Source: a virus. From it: DNA of 39,209 nucleotides. A program made the translations under genes and the position numbers. The notes under the pieces are model-generated. The model was not told the origin of the DNA. It saw only the letters and a program-made list of their open reading frames with translations, and searched no databases. Where the stretch lies: the IMG/VR virus record IMGVR_UViG_3300025309_000028, positions 1 through 39,209 of that record; one strand, written 5' to 3'. Within the stretch, counting starts at the first letter, position 1. Every line of letters starts with the position of its first letter. Shown here piece by piece: positions 12,767-20,804 of the stretch.

Positions 12767-13417
12767 ATGACGCGCCTCACCAAAGGAGACAGGCTTGTGG
12801 CGGCGCTGTGTGCCGCCATTGCCGCGCTGGCCTTGTTGCTGTTCTGCGCGCGGGATGTGCATGCCGGGGCCGCCGAGGTCCCCCGTGACGCGCTGCGCCA
12901 CCAGCGCGATTTGACGCGCCACGCCCGCGCCGTGTGGGGCATGGATGCGCCGGTCGCCGCCTTCGCCGCGCAGATCCATCAGGAGAGCCGCTGGCGCGCC
13001 GATGCGCAAAGCCCGGTGGGCGCGCAGGGCATCGCGCAATTCATGCCGGCCACGTCTGCGTGGATCTCCGGTGTGTATCGCTGGGGCGAGGCGCAACCGT
13101 ACAACCCCGGCTGGGCGCTGCGTGCGCTGGTCAGTTACGACCGCTGGCTGTGGGATCGCGTGCAGGCCGCCGATGCCTGCGAGCGCATGGCCATGTCGCT
13201 ATCCGCCTACAACGGCGGGCTGGGGTGGGTGTACCGCGACCAGAAGCTGGCGGCGTCCAGATCGTTAAACCCGGCGATATGGTTCGGCCATGTCGAAAAA
13301 GTTAACGCCGGGCGCAGCGCGGCCAACTTCGCCGAGAACCGCAACTACCCGCGCCTGATCCTGACGCGCTGGCAGCCGGTCTACGCGGGCTGGGGGGACG
13401 CGATCGCATGCGTGTGA
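12767..13417 (+). CDS. Lytic transglycosylase endolysin with N-terminal signal anchor
   Basis: The 216-residue protein has a hydrophobic N-terminal helix (11-26, VAALCAAIAALALLLF) ending in an AxA-like VHAG, so export or signal-arrest-release is likely. The SLT domain shows the catalytic glutamate E73 in QIHQESRW, then SPVGAQGIAQFMPATS and SAYNGGLGWV, as in soluble lytic transglycosylases. It cleaves peptidoglycan during lysis. It overlaps the next gene by 10 bp. Confidence 0.9.
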   Translation: MTRLTKGDRLVAALCAAIAALALLLFCARDVHAGAAEVPRDALRHQRDLTRHARAVWGMDAPVAAFAAQIHQESRWRADAQSPVGAQGIAQFMPATSAWISGVYRWGEAQPYNPGWALRALVSYDRWLWDRVQAADACERMAMSLSAYNGGLGWVYRDQKLAASRSLNPAIWFGHVEKVNAGRSAANFAENRNYPRLILTRWQPVYAGWGDAIACV

Positions 13418-13950
13418 TCCCGCTCCCTTACCGTGTTCTCGCCTTGCTGCTGCTGGCGCTGGCCTGCATCGGCTTCGGCTACGTGCAGGGCGTCACGCGT
13501 GAATCAGACCGCCGCGACGCGCAGGAGCTGCATAGCATCCGCGCCGGGGTAGCGGCGGCTGACAAGGAATCGACGCGGCGCGAAGCGGTGGGTGCGGCGC
13601 GTGAGGTGGTGCGCGAGAAAATTCGCGTGGTGTACCGCACGATCAAGGAGAAGGTGAATGTTTATATCGATACGCATGCCAATGTTGATTGCGGCCTCGA
13701 TGCTGACGGCCTGCGCCTCTGGAATGCCGCCAATGCCGGTGCAGCCGCGCCCGTGCCCGGCGAACCTGACTACTCCCTGCCCGGTGCCGCCGCCCGCCAG
13801 GTCGGGCAGCTTGGCGGACTTGCTGGACAACCACATCGAGGCGATGGAGCTGGCGGCGCAATGCCGGGACCAGCTGAGCAAGCTGGCGGAGTGCGCAGCC
13901 CCTCACCCCAACCCTCTCCCGTAAACGGGCGAGGGGGCAAGCGTGAATAG
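13408..13950 (+). CDS. Rz-like inner-membrane spanin
   Basis: The 180-residue frame starts with a membrane anchor (about 8-27, YRVLALLLLALACIGFGYVQ) followed by a charged helical periplasmic region (about 30-85), the pattern of i-spanins. The part beyond residue 100 is Gly/Ala/Pro-rich, since it overlaps the nested lipoprotein gene, and its last 17 residues (PSPQPSPVNGRGGKRE) come from a dispersed repeat, so the original end may have been earlier. Confidence 0.82.
   Translation: MRVIPLPYRVLALLLLALACIGFGYVQGVTRESDRRDAQELHSIRAGVAAADKESTRREAVGAAREVVREKIRVVYRTIKEKVNVYIDTHANVDCGLDADGLRLWNAANAGAAAPVPGEPDYSLPGAAARQVGQLGGLAGQPHRGDGAGGAMPGPAEQAGGVRSPSPQPSPVNGRGGKRE
13658..13924 (+). CDS. Rz1-like outer-membrane lipoprotein spanin, nested in Rz
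   Basis: In the +1 frame inside Rz, an ATG preceded by AAGGAGAAGG starts an 88-residue protein. It has a lipoprotein signal with lipobox LTAC (Cys19) and a proline-rich mature part (PPMPVQPRPCPANLTTPCPV), as in Rz1. The two spanins together fuse inner and outer membranes at the last lysis step. The C-terminal PHPNPLP derives from the same repeat as the Rz end. Confidence 0.85.
   Translation: MFISIRMPMLIAASMLTACASGMPPMPVQPRPCPANLTTPCPVPPPARSGSLADLLDNHIEAMELAAQCRDQLSKLAECAAPHPNPLP
13899..13938. repeat. Dispersed repeat at the end of the spanin genes
   Basis: The stretch CCCCTCACCCCAACCCTCTC followed by CCGTAAACGGGCGAGGGGG is the common chromosomal 'ccctctccc...gggagaggg' repeat type, with CCCTCTCCCG facing CGGGCGAGGG. 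It supplies the last residues of both spanin frames. Identification is by resemblance. Confidence 0.55.
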
Positions 13951-13962
13951 AGGAAGAGTTGG

Positions 13963-14184
13963 ATGAAGCCGGAAGACCGCGCGCAGGAACTGGAGCTGAA
14001 TGAGTGGGAGGCGCGCCAAAAGAGCGCCCTCCTGCCAGCACCGGCAAGAGAGTCGGCAAAGTGGTGTAAGGGTCGCGGCTGCGGCGAGCGCATCCCGGAT
14101 GCGCGCCGCAAGGCTTATCCGGGCGCACAGTTTTGCCTGGCATGCCAGGAATTGAACGAACAACATTCACGAAAAGGAACGTGA
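13963..14184 (+). CDS. TraR/DksA-type zinc-finger protein
   Basis: The 73-residue protein has an N-terminal helix (EDRAQELELNEWEARQKSAL) and a four-cysteine finger (CKGRGCGERIPDARR, then FCLACQE), as in phage TraR-like proteins. TraR/DksA proteins bind the RNA polymerase secondary channel; phage versions are thought to tune host transcription. SD GAGGAAGAG precedes the ATG. Confidence 0.88.
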   Translation: MKPEDRAQELELNEWEARQKSALLPAPARESAKWCKGRGCGERIPDARRKAYPGAQFCLACQELNEQHSRKGT

Positions 14185-14186
14185 CG

Positions 14187-14528
14187 ATGGATCTCGAGCT
14201 GGCGAAATTTCTATTTCAGGTGCTGACGTTTTTGATGACCGGCGGCATCGGAATCTACGTGTATCTGTCGAACAAGGACAGGGTGACCAACGACCGGATC
14301 GGCAAGCTAGAAGACGATCTCGACGAAAAACTGGCCGGGCATGCCGAGCGCATCTCCAAGCTGGAATCGCATATTGAAGCGGCTCCCACCCACGGCCATC
14401 TGGGCGATCTGTACGGCAAGATTCACGCCGTGGACACCAAGGTATCGTCGCAAGGGGGGAAGCTCGAATCAATCGACGCGACGCTGCGCATGATCTTGTC
14501 GCGCATCACCGAAAAGGGCATGCAATGA
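14187..14528 (+). CDS. DUF2730-type phage membrane/coiled-coil protein
   Basis: The 113-residue protein has one N-terminal membrane span (about 6-27, FLFQVLTFLMTGGIGIYVYL) followed by a long coiled coil (about 35-110). This matches the small DUF2730 proteins found between lysis and terminase genes in Mu relatives (Mu gp25 region). Function is unknown. It overlaps its neighbour by ATGA. Confidence 0.78.
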   Translation: MDLELAKFLFQVLTFLMTGGIGIYVYLSNKDRVTNDRIGKLEDDLDEKLAGHAERISKLESHIEAAPTHGHLGDLYGKIHAVDTKVSSQGGKLESIDATLRMILSRITEKGMQ

Positions 14529-14770
14529 ACGAGGAAAAAAAACGCCGCAACAGTCTGCTCGCCAGCCTGGCTTTCGCCGGGGGTGCCAGTGTGGCGCGCG
14601 AGCTGAGGGGTGAGCTGGAGGCGGTGCATAACGTCGCATGCACGCTGGACCGGGTGCGCGCCGATCTGCGCTGGCTCGCCGACATCGGCGCGCTGCTGCT
14701 GGACGGCGACCGCGTCCTGCTCACCGCCGAGGGGCGCGAGCATGTGGACCGCCTGCGGGAGTTATTTTGA
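14525..14770 (+). CDS. Mu gp26-like small protein
   Basis: The 81-residue protein reads as a winged helix (RVRADLRWLADIGALLLDGD, then RVLLTAEGREHVDRL). Homologues occupy this slot before the small terminase in Mu-type phages. It shares one base with the next ATG. DNA binding is inferred. Confidence 0.75.
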   Translation: MNEEKKRRNSLLASLAFAGGASVARELRGELEAVHNVACTLDRVRADLRWLADIGALLLDGDRVLLTAEGREHVDRLRELF

Positions 14771-15261
14771 TGGCGCATTCCCCGGACAAGAAGATCAAGC
14801 TGCGCGCCGCCTACATCGGCGGCCTGCCACTGGAAGCCGCTGCCGACAAGGAGGGCGTGCCCTACGCCACCGCGCGCAACTGGTACCGTGCCGCGAAGCT
14901 GGCGGGCGACGATTGGGACGCATTCCAGAAAGCCAGCCTGATCGTCGGCGGCGGCGGGATCGAGCAGGCGCTGGGGCGTATCATCGCCGCCGGGCTGCTG
15001 CGCTGCGAGAAGCTGCTGGAGGCCACCGAGGCCGCCGAACCGGTGGAGTCCGTCAAGGCGATGGCCGTGCTGGGCGACACGGTGAGCAAGCTGCGCGCGG
15101 CCAGCCGTGGAATGATGCCGGAGACGGACAAGCTGGCGGTGGCCACGGATGTGGCGAAGCGGCTGGCGGAATTCGTGCGGGCCAACTACCCGCAGCACGC
15201 GCCCGCGTTCGCGGAAATACTCGCGCCGTTCGGCGATGAGCTGGCAAAAGCGTATGGCTAA
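14770..15261 (+). CDS. Small terminase subunit, Mu gp27-like (DUF1804)
   Basis: The 163-residue protein opens with a helix-turn-helix (IKLRAAYIGGLPLEAAADKE, then GVPYATARNWYRAAK) as in DUF1804 proteins, followed by helical oligomerisation segments. It is the likely DNA-recognition subunit that starts headful packaging from phage ends. Its place two genes before the large subunit agrees. Confidence 0.88.
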   Translation: MAHSPDKKIKLRAAYIGGLPLEAAADKEGVPYATARNWYRAAKLAGDDWDAFQKASLIVGGGGIEQALGRIIAAGLLRCEKLLEATEAAEPVESVKAMAVLGDTVSKLRAASRGMMPETDKLAVATDVAKRLAEFVRANYPQHAPAFAEILAPFGDELAKAYG

Positions 15262-15391
15262 GATACGCGCGCTTGCAGCTTACTGGCTTTACAGTATTGC
15301 CCTGGCGATGTGGGTTGTGACTGCGCTCGTTGCTGGCGCCATCATTGGCTGCATTGTGCTGCTGGCTGATTGGATCGGTAATGGCCAGTAA
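15254..15391 (+). CDS. Short membrane protein between the terminase genes
   Basis: An ATG eight bases before the end of the previous gene starts 45 codons (MAKIRALAAYWLYSIALAMW...). Nearly the entire length is hydrophobic (about 6-40), giving one long or two short membrane spans. It overlaps the large terminase start by 11 bp. The function is unknown; a lysis accessory or membrane anchor is possible. Confidence 0.6.
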   Translation: MAKIRALAAYWLYSIALAMWVVTALVAGAIIGCIVLLADWIGNGQ

Positions 15392-17123
15392 CGCCGAAAA
15401 AGACTTCCTCAAGGATATCGCCGAGCTGCAGCGCGAGCTGCGCGCGGAGATCGAGGCAAAGCGGGTCGGGCTCGACCCGTCGCCAGCCGCGCGCCTGGCG
15501 CGCCGCAAGCGCGTGCTGGTGGACGGCGACTTCGAGTTCTTTTGCTATACATACATGCGGCACCACATCCGCCCGCCTGCGTCGGAGTTTCACAAGCACT
15601 TCTTCGTGCGCTTCCCGCAGATACTCGATAAGCCGAGCGGTGCGAAGGAGTGGTGGGTGGCGCCGCGCGGCGAGGCGAAATCATCGCTGGCTACCAAGGT
15701 CGGCCCGTGCTGGGTGGCAATATGCGCGCTGCTGCAAAAGCCCTCGATCCGCGCCGAGGTCGGCTGGCAAGGCGAGGTGCCGTACTTCATCGACTACATC
15801 ACCATGCTTGGCGCGGAGACCAAGCTGCCGACCAAGCTGCTCGAAGTCGTTAAAGTCGAGCTGACAGTTAACGCCGCGCTGGCGCTGGATTTTCCCGAGG
15901 CGTGCGGCGCGTCGAAGAACTGGAAGATCGGCGACTTCACCACACGCAGCGGCGTGAAGATGGAAGCGTTCGGCGCGGAGCAGGCCATTCGCGGCACGTT
16001 CCACGGCGCGAGCCGCCCGAAGCTGCTGCTGGGCGACGACCTGATCACCGACAAGGAAGCGAAAAGCCCGACCGAGTGCAACAACCGCTGGGACTGGCTG
16101 GAAAAGGCCGTGGACTTCCTCGGCCCGCCGGACGGCAGCGTCAAGTTCGTCGGCGTCGGCACCGTGCTCAACAAGAACGATCCGATCAGCCGCGCCAAGG
16201 CCGCGATCGGCCACCTGGTGCATCACTTCCGCGCGCTGATCGAGCTGCCGGAGCGCATGGACTTGTGGGAGGAATGCCAGGCGCTGATGCTCAACCGGGA
16301 CAAGCCCGCAGAAGAAGCGGCCAACGAGCTGGGCTGCGTGCTGGAAGAAAACCAGTTGCCGTCCTACCTGTTCTACCAGGCGCACCAGGTGGAAATGGAT
16401 GAGGGCGCGCAAATATCATGGCCGGGCGTGCGCAGCCTGTACTGGCTGATGCGCCAGCGCGCCAAGAATGCCAAGGCGTTCGCCACCGAGATGCAGGGCG
16501 ACCCGCGCAGCGACGAGGACAAGGTGTTCTCGCCGGTGCAGTTCTTCGTGTCGCGCCTGTCGCACTGGAAGCCGTTCGGCGCGTGCGACCCGTCGATGGG
16601 CAAGGGCGAGAAGTCCGACCCGTCCGCGATCGTGGGCGGCTACTACGACACGCAGCGCCAGCGGTTGCACGTCGATTACGCGGCCATCAAGCGGCGTGTG
16701 CCGAGCAAGCTGGAAGCCGATCTGATCGAGTTCCAGCGCGAGTTCAAGTGCATCGCCATCGGCTTCGAGAACAACAACGCCTATGAGCACATGCGCCAGA
16801 CGTTCATCACGACCGGGCTGGCCAAGGGCGTATCGCTGCCGCTGGTGCCAGTGACCGCCACGGTTGACATGGAGGTGCGCATCGAGTCGCTGGAGCCGTA
16901 CATCACCGATGCATTCGACCCGCGCATCATGTTCAGCCCGGAGCTGACGCTGCTGCTGGCCGAGCTGGATAGTTGGCCGGAGAAGCAATCCAACCACCAC
17001 TACGACGGCCTGAGCGCGCTACACATCCTGTGGGTGATCGCGGTGTCGCGCAGCGCGCCGATGGAATTCCAATCAACCGGCCACCGTGCTGCCTCATCAG
17101 GCCGCATGGCGGGATATATGTGA
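15381..17123 (+). CDS. Terminase large subunit, Mu gp28-like
   Basis: The 580-residue protein contains an ATPase N-terminal half with a Walker A-like APRGEAKSSLATK near residue 100 and Walker B KLLLGDDLIT near 215, and a nuclease half beginning ACDPSMGKGEKSDPSAIVGG (near 400). It powers DNA translocation into the prohead and cuts at headful. A longer frame starts 51 bp upstream, but MASNAEKD is preferred because it follows the coupled small gene. Confidence 0.95.
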   Translation: MASNAEKDFLKDIAELQRELRAEIEAKRVGLDPSPAARLARRKRVLVDGDFEFFCYTYMRHHIRPPASEFHKHFFVRFPQILDKPSGAKEWWVAPRGEAKSSLATKVGPCWVAICALLQKPSIRAEVGWQGEVPYFIDYITMLGAETKLPTKLLEVVKVELTVNAALALDFPEACGASKNWKIGDFTTRSGVKMEAFGAEQAIRGTFHGASRPKLLLGDDLITDKEAKSPTECNNRWDWLEKAVDFLGPPDGSVKFVGVGTVLNKNDPISRAKAAIGHLVHHFRALIELPERMDLWEECQALMLNRDKPAEEAANELGCVLEENQLPSYLFYQAHQVEMDEGAQISWPGVRSLYWLMRQRAKNAKAFATEMQGDPRSDEDKVFSPVQFFVSRLSHWKPFGACDPSMGKGEKSDPSAIVGGYYDTQRQRLHVDYAAIKRRVPSKLEADLIEFQREFKCIAIGFENNNAYEHMRQTFITTGLAKGVSLPLVPVTATVDMEVRIESLEPYITDAFDPRIMFSPELTLLLAELDSWPEKQSNHHYDGLSALHILWVIAVSRSAPMEFQSTGHRAASSGRMAGYM

Positions 17124-17131
17124 GGTGAATT

Positions 17132-18634
17132 ATGGCTAAAACCCTGAACAATGAACAGAAGAATGAGATCGCCACGACGCGCGACGGGCGCGACATCACG
17201 CGCGACTTTGTCGATGGCATGCCGCTGTTGCCGACCACCGACAAGCTGCTGATGCTTAAGGGCGGCGGAGATCTGCGCATCTACCAGGAAGTGATGCGCG
17301 ACGAACAGGTCAAGGCCTGTTTCGAGCAGCGCGTGCGCGCCGTGGTGTCCAAGCCGTGGGAGGTTCGCCCCGGCGGCAAAAAGCTGGCTGACAAAAAGGC
17401 GGCAGAATTTATCGACGAGCAGCTCAAGGCGATCCGCTTCGACAGCATCACCGAGAAGATGCTGTACGGCGTGTTCTACGGCTACGGCGTGGCCGAGGCA
17501 ATGTATGCCGTGGTGGATGGCCGGGTGGTGCTGGACACGACCCGTGGCGGCATCAAGGTACGCGACCGCAGGCGCTTCGCCTTCGCGCCGGATATGTCGC
17601 TGCGCCTCAAGACATCGAGCAACCCGATGGGTGAGGCATTGCCGGAAAAAAAATTCTGGCACTTCGCCACCGGCAGCGATCACGACGACGAACCCTACGG
17701 CCTCGGCCTCGCGCACTGGCTGTACTGGCCGGTCTTTTTCAAGCGCAGCGGCGTGAAATTCTGGCTGATATTTTTGGAAAAATTCGGCATGCCGACCGCT
17801 GTCGGCAAGTATCAGTCGGGTACGCCAAAGCCAGACCAGGACAAGCTGCTGTCAGCGCTGCAGGCCATCCAGACCGACAGCGCGATCATCTTCCCGGAGG
17901 GGATGACGGCGGAGCTGCTGGAAGCCACGCGCGGCGGAACGGCAGACTATACCGCGCTCTACGACCGCATGGATGCCGCCATCGCCCGCGCCACGCTGGG
18001 GCAAACCGCCAGCACGCAGGGCACGCCTGGCCGGCTGGGCAATGACGATCTGCAAGGCGACGTGCGCGACGACATCGTGCGGGCCGATGCCGACCTGGTG
18101 TGCATGAGCTTCAACGCCACGATCGTGAAGTGGCTGGTCGAGTGGAATTTCCCAGGTGCTGCGCTGCCGCAGGTGTGGCGCAAGTGCGAGGACGAAGAGG
18201 ACAGCAACACCACGGCCGAGCGCGACGAGAAGATCTGCAAGATGGGCTTCAAGCCGACGCTGAAGTACATCCAGGACACGTATGGCGGGGAGTGGGTGGA
18301 GGCAAAGCCGCCGGTTGTTGTAGGAGCCCGCCCTGCGGGCGATTCGCAGGCGGGGCCTGCTCCTACATCGGCATCCTTTGCCGAAGGCGTCCAGTTCGCC
18401 GACCAGCTCGCGCTCGATGCCGCCATCGAGGCGATCGTCCCGGGCGAGTTGCAAGGCCAGGCGAAGGAAGCGCTCAAGCCGGTGCTGGCGATGATCGCCG
18501 CGTCGGCAGACTACGCCGAGGTGCATGACAAGCTGGCCGAGGTGTTCCCGGACCTGGGCACGCAGCAGCTCGAAGAGACGCTGGCGCGTGCCATGTTCGT
18601 GGCCGAGGTGTGGGGACGGTTGAATGCCCGATAA
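17132..18634 (+). CDS. Portal protein, Mu gp29-like (DUF935)
   Basis: The 500-residue protein fits DUF935 portals: LRIYQEVMRDEQVKACFEQR, KFWHFATGSDHDDEPYGLGL, and KFGMPTAVGKYQSGTPKPDQ. It forms the dodecameric ring for DNA entry and exit. Between residues about 396 and 413 a host-type palindromic repeat is read in frame as VGARPAGDSQAGPAPT, a recent insertion in the C-terminal region that leaves the frame open. SD GAGG precedes the ATG; it overlaps the MuF gene by 11 bp. Confidence 0.95.
   Translation: MAKTLNNEQKNEIATTRDGRDITRDFVDGMPLLPTTDKLLMLKGGGDLRIYQEVMRDEQVKACFEQRVRAVVSKPWEVRPGGKKLADKKAAEFIDEQLKAIRFDSITEKMLYGVFYGYGVAEAMYAVVDGRVVLDTTRGGIKVRDRRRFAFAPDMSLRLKTSSNPMGEALPEKKFWHFATGSDHDDEPYGLGLAHWLYWPVFFKRSGVKFWLIFLEKFGMPTAVGKYQSGTPKPDQDKLLSALQAIQTDSAIIFPEGMTAELLEATRGGTADYTALYDRMDAAIARATLGQTASTQGTPGRLGNDDLQGDVRDDIVRADADLVCMSFNATIVKWLVEWNFPGAALPQVWRKCEDEEDSNTTAERDEKICKMGFKPTLKYIQDTYGGEWVEAKPPVVVGARPAGDSQAGPAPTSASFAEGVQFADQLALDAAIEAIVPGELQGQAKEALKPVLAMIAASADYAEVHDKLAEVFPDLGTQQLEETLARAMFVAEVWGRLNAR
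18319..18367. repeat. REP-like palindrome inserted in frame in the portal gene
   Basis: TGTAGGAGC (18319-18327) and GCTCCTACA (18359-18367) bound a GC-rich interior with CCCGCCCTGCGGGCG-type self-complementarity. 'TGTAGGAGC.GGC..GCCCGCGA' repeats are widespread in Pseudomonas and other proteobacteria as REP elements moved by RAYT transposases. Here the element adds about 16 residues without breaking the frame. Confidence 0.75.
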
Positions 18635-19964
18635 GGTCGATCTGTCGGTAGCGTTCGGCCTTCCGCCGGAAAAAGCCATCGAGTATTTCCGCTCCAAGGG
18701 CTACGCCATCACCTGGGATTGGCGCGAGCTGTGGCAGGAAGCGCAGGCCCGTGCGTTCACGGTGGCCAAGGTGATGCGCAGCGACATCCTTGAAGACATC
18801 CGCGGCGCGGTGGACGATGCGTTAAACAACGGCACCACGTTACGGGACTTCGAGAAAAATTTAACGCCCGTCCTGCAGGCCAAGGGATGGTGGGGGCGCA
18901 AGCTCGCCTCCGAGGTGGATCCGTCCAAGCCCGATCTGGTCGATACGGCGACCGGCGAGATCAAGACTGTCCAGCTGGGCAGTCCGCGCCGCCTCAAGAC
19001 GATCTACCAGACCAACCTGCAAACCGCCTACATGGCCGGACGCTACCGCTCGATGATGGAAAGCGCGGACAGCCACCCGTACTGGCAATACGTCGCGGTG
19101 CTTGATGGGCGCACCCGTCCCATGCACCGCGCCATGAACGGCCGCGTGTTTCGCTACGACGATCCGTTCTGGCGGAGCCACTACCCGCCCAACGGCTTCA
19201 ACTGCCGCTGCCGGGTGACGGCAAGGTCGCAGAGCGCCATCGAGCGCGACGGTATCAAGCCGGACAGTTCGGAAGGTCGGATGGTCGACCACGAGATCCG
19301 GATGAAGGACGGCAGCACCGTCCCGGTCAAGGCGCTGCGCGTGAAGGTCGACGGGCAGGACAAGCTATTCGCGCCGGATGCGGGCTGGAGCTACAACCCC
19401 GGCGCTTCGGTGTTCGGCAACGACATCGAGGTGATGCGCAAGATCGGCGCGGTCAAGGATCGCGCCATCCGCGTGCAGGCCGTGCAGGCGATAAACAACT
19501 CAGAGCTGCGCCACCAGGTGTTCGCCAACTGGGTGGGCGGCGCGCTGGCCAGGCGCGCGCCAGGACACGACGCGCAGGTAGTCGGCTTCGTGGCCGAAGA
19601 TATCGCCGACTTCGCCAAGGCGCATGGCGGCGAGGATGCAGCCCGCGTGCTGGTGCTGCCGGAGAAGCGGCTGATCCATGCCGACAGCGCCAAACACCAG
19701 GCCGAAGGCATCGCGCTCACGCTGGCCGAATACCAGGCGCTGCCGCAGATCGTGGCCAAGCCCGACGCAGTGTACTGGGACACGCTGCACCGCAACCTGG
19801 TGTACGTGCGCGCGCAGGATAGCGGCGAGACGATCTACATCCCGGTGGATGCGGAGGCTGCTGTGAAGAAGCACGGCAAGCTGGATGCCATCGTGAACGC
19901 ATACCGATTGCCGGCGGGCGATACCAGGCTGCAGGATGGGGAAAGATTCGTGAGGATGGAGTGA
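18624..19964 (+). CDS. MuF head morphogenesis protein with probable C-terminal nuclease (BECR-type) domain
   Basis: Residues 1-240 match the Mu gp30/SPP1 gp7 family: a helical N-terminus, IYQTNLQTAYMAGRYRSMME, and the terminal HYPPNGFNCRCRVTARS motif. The last ~130 residues (FVAEDIADFAKAHGGEDAAR, VYWDTLHRNLVYVRAQDSGE and TIYIPVD) resemble the phage-encoded Barnase/EndoU/ColicinE5-RelE-like nuclease domains found fused to MuF proteins. MuF proteins are carried in the virion, so the domain could be delivered into the host. The nuclease assignment is by pattern; catalytic residues are not proven. Confidence 0.88.
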   Translation: MPDKVDLSVAFGLPPEKAIEYFRSKGYAITWDWRELWQEAQARAFTVAKVMRSDILEDIRGAVDDALNNGTTLRDFEKNLTPVLQAKGWWGRKLASEVDPSKPDLVDTATGEIKTVQLGSPRRLKTIYQTNLQTAYMAGRYRSMMESADSHPYWQYVAVLDGRTRPMHRAMNGRVFRYDDPFWRSHYPPNGFNCRCRVTARSQSAIERDGIKPDSSEGRMVDHEIRMKDGSTVPVKALRVKVDGQDKLFAPDAGWSYNPGASVFGNDIEVMRKIGAVKDRAIRVQAVQAINNSELRHQVFANWVGGALARRAPGHDAQVVGFVAEDIADFAKAHGGEDAARVLVLPEKRLIHADSAKHQAEGIALTLAEYQALPQIVAKPDAVYWDTLHRNLVYVRAQDSGETIYIPVDAEAAVKKHGKLDAIVNAYRLPAGDTRLQDGERFVRME

Positions 19965-19965
19965 A

Positions 19966-20041
19966 GGTCGGCGGCGGGACTCGAACCTGCATACTTCGCT
20001 GCAGTGCAGTTTAGCCATTACCCATCGGCGGACAGCCGACC
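19966..20041 (-). other. tRNA-like fold, possibly a degenerate tRNA, antisense behind the MuF gene
   Basis: Read leftward, GGTCGGC and GCCGACC form a 7-bp acceptor-like stem (9 bp with the flanking AA/TT). GCC-GATGGGTAAT-GGC gives a D arm, and GCAGG-TTCGAGT-CCCGC a T arm with one mismatch and the canonical TTCGA loop. Total length is 76. The anticodon arm is not convincing (only two or three pairs around ACTGCACTGCAG) and no CCA is encoded. It starts one base after the MuF stop and ends 26 bp before gpG. It may be a tRNA relic, tRNA mimic or structured spacer. Confidence 0.5.
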
Positions 20042-20067
20042 TTGCTGCAGCCATTATGGGGTGATCG

Positions 20068-20580
20068 ATGTTTGAAATCAAGATTGAGGCGAAGAGCGTA
20101 ACTGGCATGCTGGCGCAGGCCGCGCATGGGATGGAGGACGCCTCTCCCCTGATGGCGTCGATCTCCACCGAGCTGCACAGCCAGACCGAGGATAATTTCG
20201 CCGCAGAAGGCCGCCCGAAGTGGCTGGGCATCCAGCCGCGCAAGGGGCGCGAAGGCGGTCAGATACTGCAAGACACCGGCCAGCTCGCCGCCTCGATCAG
20301 CACCGGCAGCGACGCTACCAGTGCCACCATCGGCAGCAACAAGGTCTATGCTGCCATCCACCAGTTGGGCGGAAAGACCCGTCCGCATGTGATCCGGCCG
20401 CGCAACAAGCAGGCGCTGGCGTTCGGCGGCCGCGTGGTCAAGTCGGTCAATCACCCAGGATCAAATATCCCGGCCCGCCCCTTCCTGCCGGTCAACGCCG
20501 AGGGTAACCTGCAGCCGGAGGCGGAACAGGGGGTGATGGACGTGGCGAACCTGTACCTGTCGCGTCTTATCGGCGGGTGA
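20068..20580 (+). CDS. Phage virion morphogenesis protein, Mu gpG-like
   Basis: The 170-residue protein matches the gpG / tail completion family: SISTELHSQTEDNFAAEGRP, WLGIQPRKG, ILQDTGQLAASI, YAAIHQLGGKTRPHV and IPARPFLPV. In Mu, gpG is needed for head and tail joining or tail completion. GGGGTG nine bases before the ATG may be the ribosome site. It is the last gene of late module 1. Confidence 0.92.
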   Translation: MFEIKIEAKSVTGMLAQAAHGMEDASPLMASISTELHSQTEDNFAAEGRPKWLGIQPRKGREGGQILQDTGQLAASISTGSDATSATIGSNKVYAAIHQLGGKTRPHVIRPRNKQALAFGGRVVKSVNHPGSNIPARPFLPVNAEGNLQPEAEQGVMDVANLYLSRLIGG

Positions 20581-20804
20581 TTTCCGGCTTGCGGTAAAAC
20601 GCCTCTGTGGCGCTTCGTAACTACGCAATGCGTCCCGATGTAGCCAAAAAACCGGCGCGGCGTTTTTAACGGGGGTCTAACGGCCTTGTTGGGCGTATTT
20701 TTATCTACAGTCGAGCGCGGGTTTCACTGTAGCGACCGTTTTGCATTTTTGCGGCGGGTCTGTTAGGGTAAAAAAGCACCTCACGCAACCCACCCATCCG
20801 CAGT
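20581..20804. other. Intergenic region before late module 2
   Basis: These 224 bp hold no convincing gene. CGCC-TCTGT-GGCG near 20600 and a weak AT-flanked GC hairpin near 20645-20670 ending in TTTTTAACG could act as an inefficient terminator for module 1. The base composition is more AT-rich than its neighbours. The late promoter element starts at its right edge. Confidence 0.5.

Noticed and set aside
8364-18367. CRISPR array or tandem repeat cluster
   Set aside because: The repeats at 8364, 8769, 13899 and 18319 belong to different families, occur once each and have no regular spacers.
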